64,000 bases of DNA from Desulfallas sp. Bu1-1. GTDB taxonomy: Bacteria > Bacillota > Desulfotomaculia > Desulfotomaculales > Desulfallaceae. Numbering within the stretch: position 1 is the stretch's first letter; the number at the start of each line of letters is the position of its first letter. Position numbers and translations under genes: made by a program. The notes below the pieces were generated by a model. It worked only from the letters and a program-made list of their open reading frames with translations, ran no database searches and was not told the origin of the DNA. Shown piece after piece: positions 10,843 through 18,502 of this stretch. The DNA lies in NCBI RefSeq assembly GCF_015594625.1, contig NZ_JADNRQ010000001.1:310001-374000 (forward strand). Reading direction: 5' to 3'.

Positions 10843-12093
10843 TTGTTCCCCTTTGGTGATATCTTCCCCATGATTCTGGTTAATATCGAACTAATGCTGC
10901 GGGAACCCGTCTTCTGGCTGGTGGTGGTGCTGGTGGGGCTGCAGTACCGGCGCATGAATTCCCTGCGGGAAAACATTTACGGCGTGCCGCTGAAGTCCAA
11001 CTGGAACGAGGTGGGCACCGCCCTGATTTTCGGACTGGTGGGGGGGCTTTTGGGCAGCGTGCTGATGGTGTTCATCGGCGTTACGCTCACGGGCTCCGGG
11101 CTGATGTACATTTGGCCCCTGGCCATATTGCTCATGCTGGTCAACGCCAGGTTTATTTGTTTTGCCTACGCCGGCGGTATTTTAGCCCTGTCGCGCATTT
11201 TTTTCGGTTTTCCCCAGATCAATGTTTCCCAGGTGCTGGCGCTGGTGGCCGTACTGCACATGGTGGAAAGCCTGTTGATCTTTTTCAGCGGCTACCTGGG
11301 CGCGATACCCGCTTTTTTCCGGGACCGGGCCGGCCGCGTGGTGGGCGGGTTTACCCTGCAAAAATTCTGGCCCATTCCCATCGCGGCGCTGGCCTTCGTG
11401 GTGGGCATGGACGTTCCCCCCGGCAGCGTCGACATGCCCGGGTGGTGGCCTTTGATCAAACCCGGGGTGCGGGATGCCGAAAACATCATTTACACCCTTA
11501 TCCCCGTAGTGGCCGCGCTGGGGTACGGCGACATGGCCATCGCCCGGGACCCGCGGCGCAAGAGCCGGATTTCCGCCGGTTACCTGGCCCTTTACAGCGC
11601 CGTGTTGCTGCTGCTGGCGGTGCTCTCGGACGGTTCCACGCTGCTGGGGGTGGTGGCGGCGCTGTTTTCGCCGCTGGGCCACGAGCTGGTGATCAATATC
11701 GGCCGCCGGCTGGAAATGGCGGACCCGCCCATTTACGTGCCCAGCCCCGACGGCCTGGCGCTCCTGGATGTTCTCCCCGATTCGCCGGCCTGGCGCGCAG
11801 GCATGCGCTCGGGTGACGTGATCCTGGCGGTGAACGGACTGCCGGTGCGGCGCCGGGCGGACCTGGCGGCCATTATGTACGCTGTGAACCCGCCCCTGCA
11901 AGTGGATTTCCTGAGCCGGCGGAAGAACCGTTACCGGCGCGAGTTGCTGTTTTACAGCGACGAGGGCCGCGTTTTGGGCTTTTTACCCGTGCCGGAGGGC
12001 TCGGAAGAGGCGATGGTGATGGAATTGAGCACCGCCGGGCCGCTGGGCCGCTGGTTTTCCGGTTTCTGGCGGCGGTTAACGGGAGAAAAATAA
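10843..12093 (+). CDS. MinJ-like polytopic membrane protein with PDZ domain
   Basis: A 416-residue protein with about eight hydrophobic segments and a C-terminal PDZ domain (about residues 300-375: YVPSPDGLALLDVLPDSPAWRAGMRSGDVILAVNGLPV). This architecture and the position after ftsE-ftsX-ctp match Bacillus MinJ (YvjD), which bridges DivIVA and MinD in division-site selection. The name rests on architecture plus synteny, not on clear sequence identity. The start is TTG 10843 behind GGGGTGATG. The PDZ domain lacks any protease partner in the same chain. Confidence 0.75.
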   Translation: MFPFGDIFPMILVNIELMLREPVFWLVVVLVGLQYRRMNSLRENIYGVPLKSNWNEVGTALIFGLVGGLLGSVLMVFIGVTLTGSGLMYIWPLAILLMLVNARFICFAYAGGILALSRIFFGFPQINVSQVLALVAVLHMVESLLIFFSGYLGAIPAFFRDRAGRVVGGFTLQKFWPIPIAALAFVVGMDVPPGSVDMPGWWPLIKPGVRDAENIIYTLIPVVAALGYGDMAIARDPRRKSRISAGYLALYSAVLLLLAVLSDGSTLLGVVAALFSPLGHELVINIGRRLEMADPPIYVPSPDGLALLDVLPDSPAWRAGMRSGDVILAVNGLPVRRRADLAAIMYAVNPPLQVDFLSRRKNRYRRELLFYSDEGRVLGFLPVPEGSEEAMVMELSTAGPLGRWFSGFWRRLTGEK

Positions 12094-12111
12094 CGTACCA
12101 CAAATTATGCG

Positions 12112-12141
12112 TTGACACCCTTTGCCGCGGGGGGATATAAT
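12112..12141 (+). promoter_or_regulatory. Sigma-A type promoter for cooT leader
   Basis: TTGACA at 12112-12117 and TATAAT at 12136-12141 with an 18-base spacer: both hexamers match consensus. Transcription should start near 12148. Confidence 0.85.
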
Positions 12142-12149
12142 TAAATCAA

Positions 12150-12242
12150 CCGGGCCAGGGAGGCCCATCACGGCAAGTGAACCGGACCACGGAGGTCGGA
12201 TGCCGGCAAACTGGCATGACCGAGGTGGTTTTTGACTTTTTT
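12150..12242 (+). promoter_or_regulatory. Structured 5' leader with intrinsic terminator before cooT (candidate riboswitch)
   Basis: The leader holds stem GGGCC/GGCCC (12152-12166), stem TCAC/GTGA (12168-12180) and a long hairpin in three steps: ACCAC/GTGGT (12186/12225), GGTC/GACC (12194/12218) and ATGCC/GGCAT (12200/12213). The last is followed at once by TTTTGACTTTTTT, like a terminator placed before a gene. The ribosome binding site comes directly after. This arrangement suggests transcription attenuation. I could not assign it to a known riboswitch class. Confidence 0.55.
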
Positions 12243-12259
12243 AGGAGAGGTGATTTTGG

Positions 12260-12451
12260 ATGTGTGAAGCTAACGCGTACCTGCGTCAGGACGGTAAAGA
12301 GGAAATGTTCATGGAAATGGTGGATAAAGTAATTCCCCAGGAAGACGGCCTGGTACTGGAGGATATTTTTGGCCGGCGCAAAATCGTCAAAGCCAGGATT
12401 ACCGAGCTGGCCCTGGTGGATCACAGGATTATCCTGGAAAAGGTGGAGTAA
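12260..12451 (+). CDS. cooT: CooT family small metal (nickel)-binding protein
   Basis: A 63-residue protein beginning MCEANAYL. The Cys2 and the MCEA start are the hallmark of the CooT family; in Rhodospirillum CooT this cysteine binds Ni(II) and the protein helps load CO dehydrogenase. The rest (DGLVLEDIFGRRKIVKARITELALVDHRIILEK) is the short SH3-like barrel of the family. No CO dehydrogenase gene is present in this window, so the client is unknown. A strong ribosome binding site AGGAGAGGTG precedes ATG 12260. The gene stands alone between a consensus promoter and a terminator. Confidence 0.85.
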   Translation: MCEANAYLRQDGKEEMFMEMVDKVIPQEDGLVLEDIFGRRKIVKARITELALVDHRIILEKVE

Positions 12452-12456
12452 AACGA

Positions 12457-12499
12457 AAGCCCGCAGGGCGGTTAAACTACCGCAGGCGGGCTTTTTTTT
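12457..12499 (+). terminator. Rho-independent terminator after cooT
   Basis: AAGCCCGC near 12457 pairs with GCGGGCTT near 12486, followed by a run of T to 12499. Confidence 0.9.
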
Positions 12500-12892
12500 C
12501 AGCAAGCCTTCGTCTTTCAGCCGGAAGGCTTTGGCGTTTGTTTATCGCCTTCCTTTAAAAACGGAGGATTGGGAAATAAGCGGGAGGATTTGCAACCGGC
12601 AAAGAGAAAAATATAGGCTGGTGACAATTTTCCGGGTACCGGAATACCCCGGGATATTAAATTTGCCGCGGGTCGCCGTGGTAAGACCGGGTTGTTCCGG
12701 AGGGGAATTCCGGCCTGAAATTGCCGGCCAGGTCAGGTCGTCGTGGTAAGACTGGGCTGTCCCGGGGATACAACTCCGGGTACGCGCTAAAGGACCTGGG
12801 AACACAGTTTATGGTGATGCGGTTAATTTTACCGGTTTACGGCAGCCATGCGGGAACCGCGGGCAGGCCGCCGTGGAAATAAGGTGTGATCC
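12500..12892. other. Non-coding gap with a 30-base direct repeat
   Basis: No gene seen. Bases 12671-12700 and 12736-12765 are near-identical 30-mers (both contain GTGGTAAGAC and end in CCGG, with about five differences), 65 bases apart. Their role is unknown. Frames crossing the gap show no family resemblance. Confidence 0.5.
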
Positions 12893-13468
12893 ATGCTTGA
12901 GGACAAACTGGCCCGGTGGAACAAAGTGAAAGAGGTTTGCCTGCGGTGCAGGGCATGCCCCCTGGCCGCCCGGCGCACCAACGTGGTTTTCGGCGAAGGC
13001 GTGCTGGAGTCGAAGGTAATGTTCGTGGGCGAGGGGCCGGGGGAACAGGAGGACCTGCAGGGCCGGCCTTTTGTGGGCCCGGCGGGGCAACTCCTGGACC
13101 GGATGCTGGCCGCCATCGACCTGGACCGCAACAAAAACGCCATGATCTGCAATATCGTTAAATGCCGCCCGCCCGGCAACCGGACGCCCACACCGGAGGA
13201 GGGGCAAAAGTGCCTGCCTTTTTTACGGGCGCAGGTGGACATCGTGCGGCCCCGGATCATCGTCTGCCTGGGAGCGACGGCGGTGCGGCATATCATTGAC
13301 CCGGAGGCGTTCATCACCAGGGTGCGGGGACAATGGCTGGAACGCAAGGGTTTCTGGATCACCGCCACTTACCACCCCGCCGCCCTGTTGCGGGACCCCT
13401 CCCGTAAAGCCGAGGCCTGGGCGGACCTGAAATCAATTCGGGATAAAATTAAAGAGCTGGGTTTGTAA
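12893..13468 (+). CDS. Uracil-DNA glycosylase, family 4 (iron-sulfur)
   Basis: Removes uracil from DNA. At 191 residues it is the usual family-4 length. N-terminal cysteines CLRCRACPLAARR (16, 19, 22) and the later NIVKCRPPGNR cysteine fit the 4Fe-4S type. The active-site motif GEGPGEQEDLQGRPFVGPAG and the C-terminal TYHPAALLRDP are both clear. Starts ATG 12893. No operon partner is evident; a 270-base AT-rich gap separates it from the convergent DUF362 gene. Confidence 0.93.
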   Translation: MLEDKLARWNKVKEVCLRCRACPLAARRTNVVFGEGVLESKVMFVGEGPGEQEDLQGRPFVGPAGQLLDRMLAAIDLDRNKNAMICNIVKCRPPGNRTPTPEEGQKCLPFLRAQVDIVRPRIIVCLGATAVRHIIDPEAFITRVRGQWLERKGFWITATYHPAALLRDPSRKAEAWADLKSIRDKIKELGL

Positions 13469-13742
13469 ACCGGTTTGGCAGCCGTCCGATCACAATCTTC
13501 ACTTTATTCAACTCGATTTGTTTTCCTCTTACCGTTCTTTTTTATATGGTTGTTGAACATTTTAACAGGCGGAATCCAGTAATAGCAGTAGCGGCGCATT
13601 TTCTTTATATTGTGCGGTAAAAAAATTTATTCATCTATCGCTGCCCTTGAGCAGAACAGGAGCCTAACGGCTCCTAAAAAAATCGCTTTTGAAGTATTTA
13701 TTATTCATGTTTAAAAAATCTATCGTAACAAGGTTTTCTACA

Positions 13743-14852
13743 CTATAGGACAATTAGTTCATAGTCGCGACTGCCTAACCCGATTTCTTCTCCGTAGGAT
13801 AATTGGATCGTTCCGTCTATGTGTGATCTCAAACAATGAAACTTGTCAACACCAGCCCCGCAGTCAGACGAAAGCAAAGACGCGGATAAACCAACCTGTT
13901 TATTTACAAGGTCATAACTGGCCTGGTCAATAGCTACCGGATCCGTTGACGCCAGAAAACCTATATCGGGAACAATGGGCGCATCGCTCCATGACGCGCA
14001 ATCACAATCAGGGGTAATATTTAGAAGAAAATTGATATAGCCGATATGTTGCTCATGAGTCTTGGCCACCCCATACGCGTATTCAGTCATTCTTTCAATA
14101 AGTGCTGGAATTTCGGTTTCCCAATCCATTTCAATAGCCTTTTCAGGACATACGGTTAAACACTCACCACAACCGATGCAACTATCTGGTGAGATTTCCG
14201 CCTTATTATCATCGGTAAGAGTGCTGGCCTTTTCCGGACAAACAGTGCAACACTGCGCACAACCAATGCATTTGTCCTGATTAACGACCATCTTGGGGGC
14301 ATGCTGTTCTTTTTTTCCGGCTGCCGGTGCCCCACCCATGGCAAGATTCTTTATCGCGCCACCAAAACCAGCCATTTCATGACCTTTAAAATGCGATAAC
14401 ACAATAACACTATCAGCGCTAACAATATCTCTGGCCAGTTTTACCTTGCTAAAATGTTTTTTATTGATCTCAATTTCCGTAAAATTTTCACTACGTAATC
14501 CGTCTGCAATAATCAGTGGAGCACCGGTAACAGTATAATCAAAACCATGTTCCATCGCTGTTATCAAATGATCCACTGCATTATGGCGGCTTCCCGAGTA
14601 CAGTGTATTCGTATCTGTAAGGAATGGCTTGGCGCCGTTGCTTTTGACTTTGTCCACCACTTGCCGCACAAATACAGGGTTTATAAAACTATCGTTGCCG
14701 CGTTCACCAAAATGAAGTTTAATAGCTGTAAGATCATCTTTTTGAATAAGATCGTTTAAACCAGCATGATCAAATAATTTTTTAATCTTACTGATCTTAT
14801 TTTCCCGATATGTTCTAGATCGCAAATCGATGAAATAAACTTTACTTGACAT
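13743..14852 (-). CDS. DUF362 protein with 2x[4Fe-4S] ferredoxin domain
   Basis: A 369-residue protein. The start is ATG at 14852, behind GGGTGAGG on the minus strand; a longer frame to 14900 begins upstream of that site. The DUF362 domain fills most of the chain (KLHFGERGNDSFINP, LSHFKGHEMAGFGGAIKNLAMG). An inserted dicluster ferredoxin has CIGCAQCCTVCPEK and CIGCGECLTVCPEK about 30 residues apart. Members are cytoplasmic electron carriers or metal-site proteins of unknown reaction. It lies downstream of a MerR regulator and a flavodoxin remnant, in DNA visibly richer in A+T than the neighbours, so it was probably acquired. Confidence 0.9.
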   Translation of the reverse strand: MSSKVYFIDLRSRTYRENKISKIKKLFDHAGLNDLIQKDDLTAIKLHFGERGNDSFINPVFVRQVVDKVKSNGAKPFLTDTNTLYSGSRHNAVDHLITAMEHGFDYTVTGAPLIIADGLRSENFTEIEINKKHFSKVKLARDIVSADSVIVLSHFKGHEMAGFGGAIKNLAMGGAPAAGKKEQHAPKMVVNQDKCIGCAQCCTVCPEKASTLTDDNKAEISPDSCIGCGECLTVCPEKAIEMDWETEIPALIERMTEYAYGVAKTHEQHIGYINFLLNITPDCDCASWSDAPIVPDIGFLASTDPVAIDQASYDLVNKQVGLSASLLSSDCGAGVDKFHCLRSHIDGTIQLSYGEEIGLGSRDYELIVL

Positions 14853-14896
14853 GAACCTCACCCTTTCAAAAATAGGTTTTGGGCATATTTTACAAG

Positions 14897-15028
14897 TCAA
14901 TAGCTATATCTCCCATGACAAAGATGTGTATACCATCCATGCCGTGGCAAATTCTTTTGACTGTTGAACCCATCGTTATGAATTATGCACTTGCCATTCT
15001 GCTTTTCAAAGCACTTGTAACAAGACAT
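14897..15028 (-). pseudogene. Remnant of NADPH-dependent FMN reductase/flavodoxin family gene
   Basis: The minus-strand frame starting at ATG 15028 reads MSCYKCFEKQNGKCIIHNDG, matching the C-x2-C...GKC..HNDGF segment typical of iron-sulfur flavoprotein/FMN reductases, then degenerates to a stop at 14897. Both the flavodoxin N-terminus and the C-terminal half are missing. It lies between merR and the DUF362 gene, so it probably marks the former target of the regulator. Confidence 0.45.
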
Positions 15029-15060
15029 ACAACTGCGTATAGGCAAACCACCAAGCCGTA

Positions 15061-15444
15061 TTAATCCGGTCTTTTTAGCTCTTTTTCTTTTTCAACTACT
15101 ACCTGTTCATATACTGCAATTTTATAATTCAGGTGTTCCAGCGTTTTCTGCATATCTTCCATTCTTGCAATTAACTGCTTACGCTGCTCGATCAAAAGTT
15201 CTTTTCTGGCCTCAATGGTCGCATCACCCTGTTGAAACAGCCCAACATACTCAATCAATGCTTCAATCTGAAGACCTGCGTTCCGCATACATTTGATAAA
15301 TTCGATCCACTTACAGTCTTCTTCCGTATAATCTCTGATTCCGCTTTTATTGCGGTTCACACGAGGAATCAGTCCGATACGTTCATAATAGCGGAGTGTA
15401 TCTTGCGAAAGATCAAATTTTTTACTTACTTCTGTAATCGTCAT
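15061..15444 (-). CDS. MerR family transcriptional regulator
   Basis: A 127-residue regulator. The winged helix at the N-terminus reads MTITEVSKKFDLSQDTLRYYERIGLIP, followed by YTEEDCKWIEFIKCMRNAGLQIEALIEYV; a coiled-coil dimer helix ends the chain (RKELLIEQRKQLIARMEDMQKTLEHLNYKI). It lacks the cysteine set of metal-sensing MerR proteins and looks like the AdhR/NmlR-type group that senses carbonyl or electrophile stress. The palindrome upstream (15478-15497) overlaps its own promoter, so it is probably autoregulated and controls the genes downstream on the minus strand. Confidence 0.93.
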   Translation of the reverse strand: MTITEVSKKFDLSQDTLRYYERIGLIPRVNRNKSGIRDYTEEDCKWIEFIKCMRNAGLQIEALIEYVGLFQQGDATIEARKELLIEQRKQLIARMEDMQKTLEHLNYKIAVYEQVVVEKEKELKRPD

Positions 15445-15469
15445 GCGATTTCACCTCCTGACATCCGAT

Positions 15470-15499
15470 ATCATAACACTTGGAGTTAACTCCAAGTCA
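15470..15499 (-). promoter_or_regulatory. MerR-type promoter with 20-bp operator
   Basis: On the minus strand TTGACT (15499-15494) and TATGAT (15475-15470) are 18 bases apart, and the spacer is occupied by the perfect palindrome ACTTGGAGTTAACTCCAAGT at 15478-15497, the usual MerR-family operator geometry. Confidence 0.88.
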
Positions 15500-15515
15500 A
15501 GGGTTTTTAAATAGT

Positions 15516-15740
15516 TCCCTCTGAAAAAGTCCGCGCTAGGCTTCGTGTTAATTTCCGGGTTGCTAACTCGCTCTTATACTTGTACGAACTCGCTCGCCCT
15601 CGGGCGCCGGAGAACTCGCGCCCTACGGGCGCTCGAACATGCACCGGCGCTTATCCTCGGGCTCGCTCGTTCTTTGAATTAAGCTCCTATGCAACCCTCC
15701 AATTAACACGAAGCCCCGCTGAATTTGAGTTTTTCAGGGG
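15516..15740. repeat. Palindromic MITE-like element
   Basis: The left arm (about 15516-15563) and right arm (15691-15740) are inverted copies: CTGAAAAA, then GGCTTCGTGTTAATT (15 of 15) and GGGTTGC (7 of 7). The inner part is also rich in inverted CTCGCTCG/CGGGCG blocks. There is no coding capacity. Right behind it an 11-bp perfect hairpin (15746-15756 with 15764-15774) may be a transcription stop. Confidence 0.6.
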
Positions 15741-15809
15741 AAACTAAATAGTAGCACTATCCGTGCTACTATTTAAAAAGATAGAGTGTTATGTGCGTCC
15801 GTCTTTTAA

Positions 15810-16199
15810 GAGCTCGACGGCAAGCTGTTTGGTCAGCATCGTTTTCTCGTCCATGAAAATACGGCTGTCTTTTCAGATGGCAGGTATTCGACGAGCAGAG
15901 ACCTCGGCACGCTGCACATCGCTACCTTATGGCAACTCTTGGTCGGACAGATAGCGGCCCTCATGGTCCGAGGGATAGAAAAACAGCAGGACGTGAATCT
16001 CCCGGGCAACGTTAAACAGAACCAGGTACTCACTGACTTGCTGGGACGAGGTATTGGCGTTCACCTTGGCGGCCTTGACCCCGAGATAGGGAAAGTGGTC
16101 GAGGGTTTATACCGGGAAGGCCGGCTGGATGCGCTGGTCAGCATCACCACCCAGTCGGCCGGGGTTAATATTGCCGTATTTTTTTCTGCACATTTTTAA
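15810..16199 (+). pseudogene. Unrecognised coding remnant
   Basis: This frame is open from a TAA at 15807 to a TAA at 16197 and reads like protein (RFLVHENTAVFSDGRYSTSR, later LLGRGIGVHLGGLDPEIGK), but no good start is visible; the first usable one is TTG 15939, without a ribosome binding site. It begins next to the palindromic element and its end overlaps the DUF2508 gene on the other strand, so it is probably a truncated gene. I do not recognise the family. Confidence 0.35.
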
Positions 16200-16533
16200 T
16201 ATTACCCGCATCTAAAATGAACAGTTTTTCCCCCGCCTCCGGTTCCACCGTTTCCCCCGCGCCGGAACCGGGCAGGCATGACTTGCAGATGCCGGCCGGC
16301 CAGGCGGTTACCCCTTCCCGCCGGGCCTGATTGATCAACGCCATGTAACGCCGTTCGGCGGCTTTGATGTTGTGGATGGCAAAATCAATCAGGTCGTTGC
16401 CGACAAAGTTGAATTCGGCAAGGGCCAGTTTCCAGGTCCTTCTTGCCTCGTCCACGGTATCCACCAGCCCGGGTTGTTGATTGCACAACGGCGTGAGCCG
16501 GAGTAAGAAATTCTTTAGCGGCTTGGAGTTCAT
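16165..16533 (-). CDS. DUF2508 (YaaL-like) protein
   Basis: A 122-residue protein. The segment VDEARRTWKLALAEFNFVGNDLIDFAIHNIKAAERRYMALINQARREG is the DUF2508 signature, found in Bacillus YaaL and relatives of unknown function, often sporulation-associated. ATG 16533 is preferred to the adjacent TTG 16536 because the GGGGTGT ribosome binding site is then correctly spaced. The C-terminal extension with CKSCLPG and an acidic tail is not part of the usual domain. The 3' end overlaps the remnant on the plus strand. Confidence 0.72.
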   Translation of the reverse strand: MNSKPLKNFLLRLTPLCNQQPGLVDTVDEARRTWKLALAEFNFVGNDLIDFAIHNIKAAERRYMALINQARREGVTAWPAGICKSCLPGSGAGETVEPEAGEKLFILDAGNIKNVQKKIRQY

Positions 16534-16830
16534 CAAAACACCCCCTGAATAATTCCTATGCCTGAACTGGAAAATTTAGACTGGAATATTTCCCGCCGGT
16601 GGCCGCCGGGTGGTAGCATGAAAACATTTCGATTACCTGGTTGCAGGAGAAAGCCTAAAAAAAGGGCGCACTTATCCCTTGGCGTAAAAATGAAATTTTA
16701 GGCGGGTTATAATGATATCCTGGGTTTACGTTGCACGGAAACTGTGTTTCGGGGTGGAATAAAGACCTTCTCCGGGGCAAAGCATAATTATGGGAAGTTT
16801 GCAACTGTAAATCGCCCCGGGGGTGGTTAA

Positions 16831-18297
16831 ATGCGCGGGATCAAAATTTTTTTCTGCACGGTACTGGGGCTGCTATTGCTGGCGGCCGGTTGCGGCAACC
16901 GCGAGCCGCAGCGCAAGCCCGCGGAGCCGCCGGTAAAAGTAGCTTTTGCCCTGGCCGATATGAACAGGGACGGGAATAAAACAATTAAAGAAGTGGTGGA
17001 CAAGGAAAAAAGGAATCTCCAGGCCAACGTCACCTGGCTGGATGCCCGCAACGACCCGGCGGAGCAACAAAAACAGCTGGAAAAACTGGCCGGGAAAAAA
17101 GTAAAGGCGGTGGTGCTGCAGCCGGTGGACCCCGCCCGGGCGCCCGCGCTGGTTGAGCAGTTGAACCGGGCGGGGGTGAAGGTAATTGTACTGGAAAACC
17201 TGCCGGTGAATACCCCGGTTGACGGGTATATCGCCCCGGACCATGCCATGGTGGGCCGCCTGCAGGCCCGCTTTGTGCTGGAGGCGCTGCGCCGGGCGGA
17301 GGAAGCCAAAGCCGGCATGGTGCCTCCCGGGGGCGGCGCGCAGCAGGGGAGCCGGGGTGGCGGCGCCCAACCAGGCGGGCAGAACCAGGGCGGCGGGCAG
17401 CAGAAAGGCTCCGGCCAGGGACAGCAGGGGACCGCCAGCGGGCAGCAACAGCCGCCCGGAGCGGTGGATTACACCGTGGTGGCGCAGCTGCCCGAACGCC
17501 GCCCGCTTAACGTGGTGATTTTGCGGGGAGACCCCCGGGACCAGGCGGCCCGGGAGATTACCGCTTCTCTCCAGGCCGAACTGCAGGGGCGAAAGGACGT
17601 GCAAATACTGGGGGTGTATGACCACCCCCGCTGGGACCCCGCTTCCGTGCCCGCCACCCTGGCGGAAATTATTGGCCGGGGCGAGCGTATTGACGTAATC
17701 CTGGCCAACGACAGCACCCTGGCCATGGCGGCGGTGGAATACCTGAAGATGGGCGGCTACGAAAAGAATGTCCTTACTGTGGGTGTGGGCGCCGACGAGA
17801 AGGCTTCCAGGGGGCTGGTCAACGGCGAGCACGACGCCGAGGTGGACGTGAATCCTGAAATGCTGGGGCAGTTTGCTCTGGAGGCGGCTGTGGCGCTGGC
17901 CGGGACCGGGCACTGGCAGTACAGCGCCGGCGTGAATAACGGTGACTACAGCGTGCCCGCCCGCATTGTGCCCGTCCGCCTGGTTACCGCCAGGAATGCC
18001 TACCTGCTGGAGCAGCGCTGGAAGGACTTGAAGAAAGCCGGACAGCAGCAGGGCGGTCAGCAGGACCGGGGCGGGCAGCGGGAAGGACAACAGGAACAAC
18101 AGCAGGGACAGCAGCAGGGTCAACAGCAGCAACAGGGGCAGCAGGGCGGGAAAAACAAGACCATGCTGCGAATTACCACCCGGGACGGCAAAACCATGGA
18201 AGTGCAAATTGACGGCGAAGTCAAAAAGATAGAATCACTGGGCGGTCAAGGGGGGCAGCAACAGGGCGGCGGACAGCAAGGCCGGGGAGGACAGTAA
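16831..18297 (+). CDS. Periplasmic-binding-type lipoprotein with Gln/Gly-rich segments
   Basis: A 488-residue secreted lipoprotein (signal MRGIKIFFCTVLGLLLLAAGC, lipobox LAAGC). Residues about 35-155 and 215-395 match the two lobes of sugar-type substrate-binding proteins (Peripla_BP_4: VKVAFALADMNRDGN, GKKVKAVVLQPVDP, DVILANDSTLAMAAVEYLK, VLTVGVGADEKASRGLVNGEHDAEVDVNPEMLGQFALEAAV). Between the lobes is an insertion of about 50 Gly/Gln/Ser-rich residues, and the tail (about 400-488) is mostly Gln/Gly around a short MLRITTRDGKTMEVQIDGEVKK motif. No permease or ATPase is adjacent, so a transport role is uncertain; a surface scaffold or sensor is possible. Confidence 0.8.
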   Translation: MRGIKIFFCTVLGLLLLAAGCGNREPQRKPAEPPVKVAFALADMNRDGNKTIKEVVDKEKRNLQANVTWLDARNDPAEQQKQLEKLAGKKVKAVVLQPVDPARAPALVEQLNRAGVKVIVLENLPVNTPVDGYIAPDHAMVGRLQARFVLEALRRAEEAKAGMVPPGGGAQQGSRGGGAQPGGQNQGGGQQKGSGQGQQGTASGQQQPPGAVDYTVVAQLPERRPLNVVILRGDPRDQAAREITASLQAELQGRKDVQILGVYDHPRWDPASVPATLAEIIGRGERIDVILANDSTLAMAAVEYLKMGGYEKNVLTVGVGADEKASRGLVNGEHDAEVDVNPEMLGQFALEAAVALAGTGHWQYSAGVNNGDYSVPARIVPVRLVTARNAYLLEQRWKDLKKAGQQQGGQQDRGGQREGQQEQQQGQQQGQQQQQGQQGGKNKTMLRITTRDGKTMEVQIDGEVKKIESLGGQGGQQQGGGQQGRGGQ

Positions 18298-18502
18298 AAA
18301 GGGAAGGCGACTTGGCGTAGACCATAGGTGTTGCATTGTTGCGATTTGGGAAGGCGTCTTCGAGGATAAGAAGCGCTTTTCCTTTTTACCGGGTAACGCC
18401 GTTCCGGGGATGCGGGAATTATTATTTCCGGGGCTGCAGTTTTCCAGTCACCTGCCGATATATTCTATATAATGGATGATAATTTTCCCGGCAGGTGATT
18501 GG

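Noticed and set aside
13657-13682. AGGAGCC/GGCTCCT hairpin as a terminator for the convergent genes
   Set aside because: The T run is missing on the 3' side for either direction, so it does not have the form of an intrinsic terminator.
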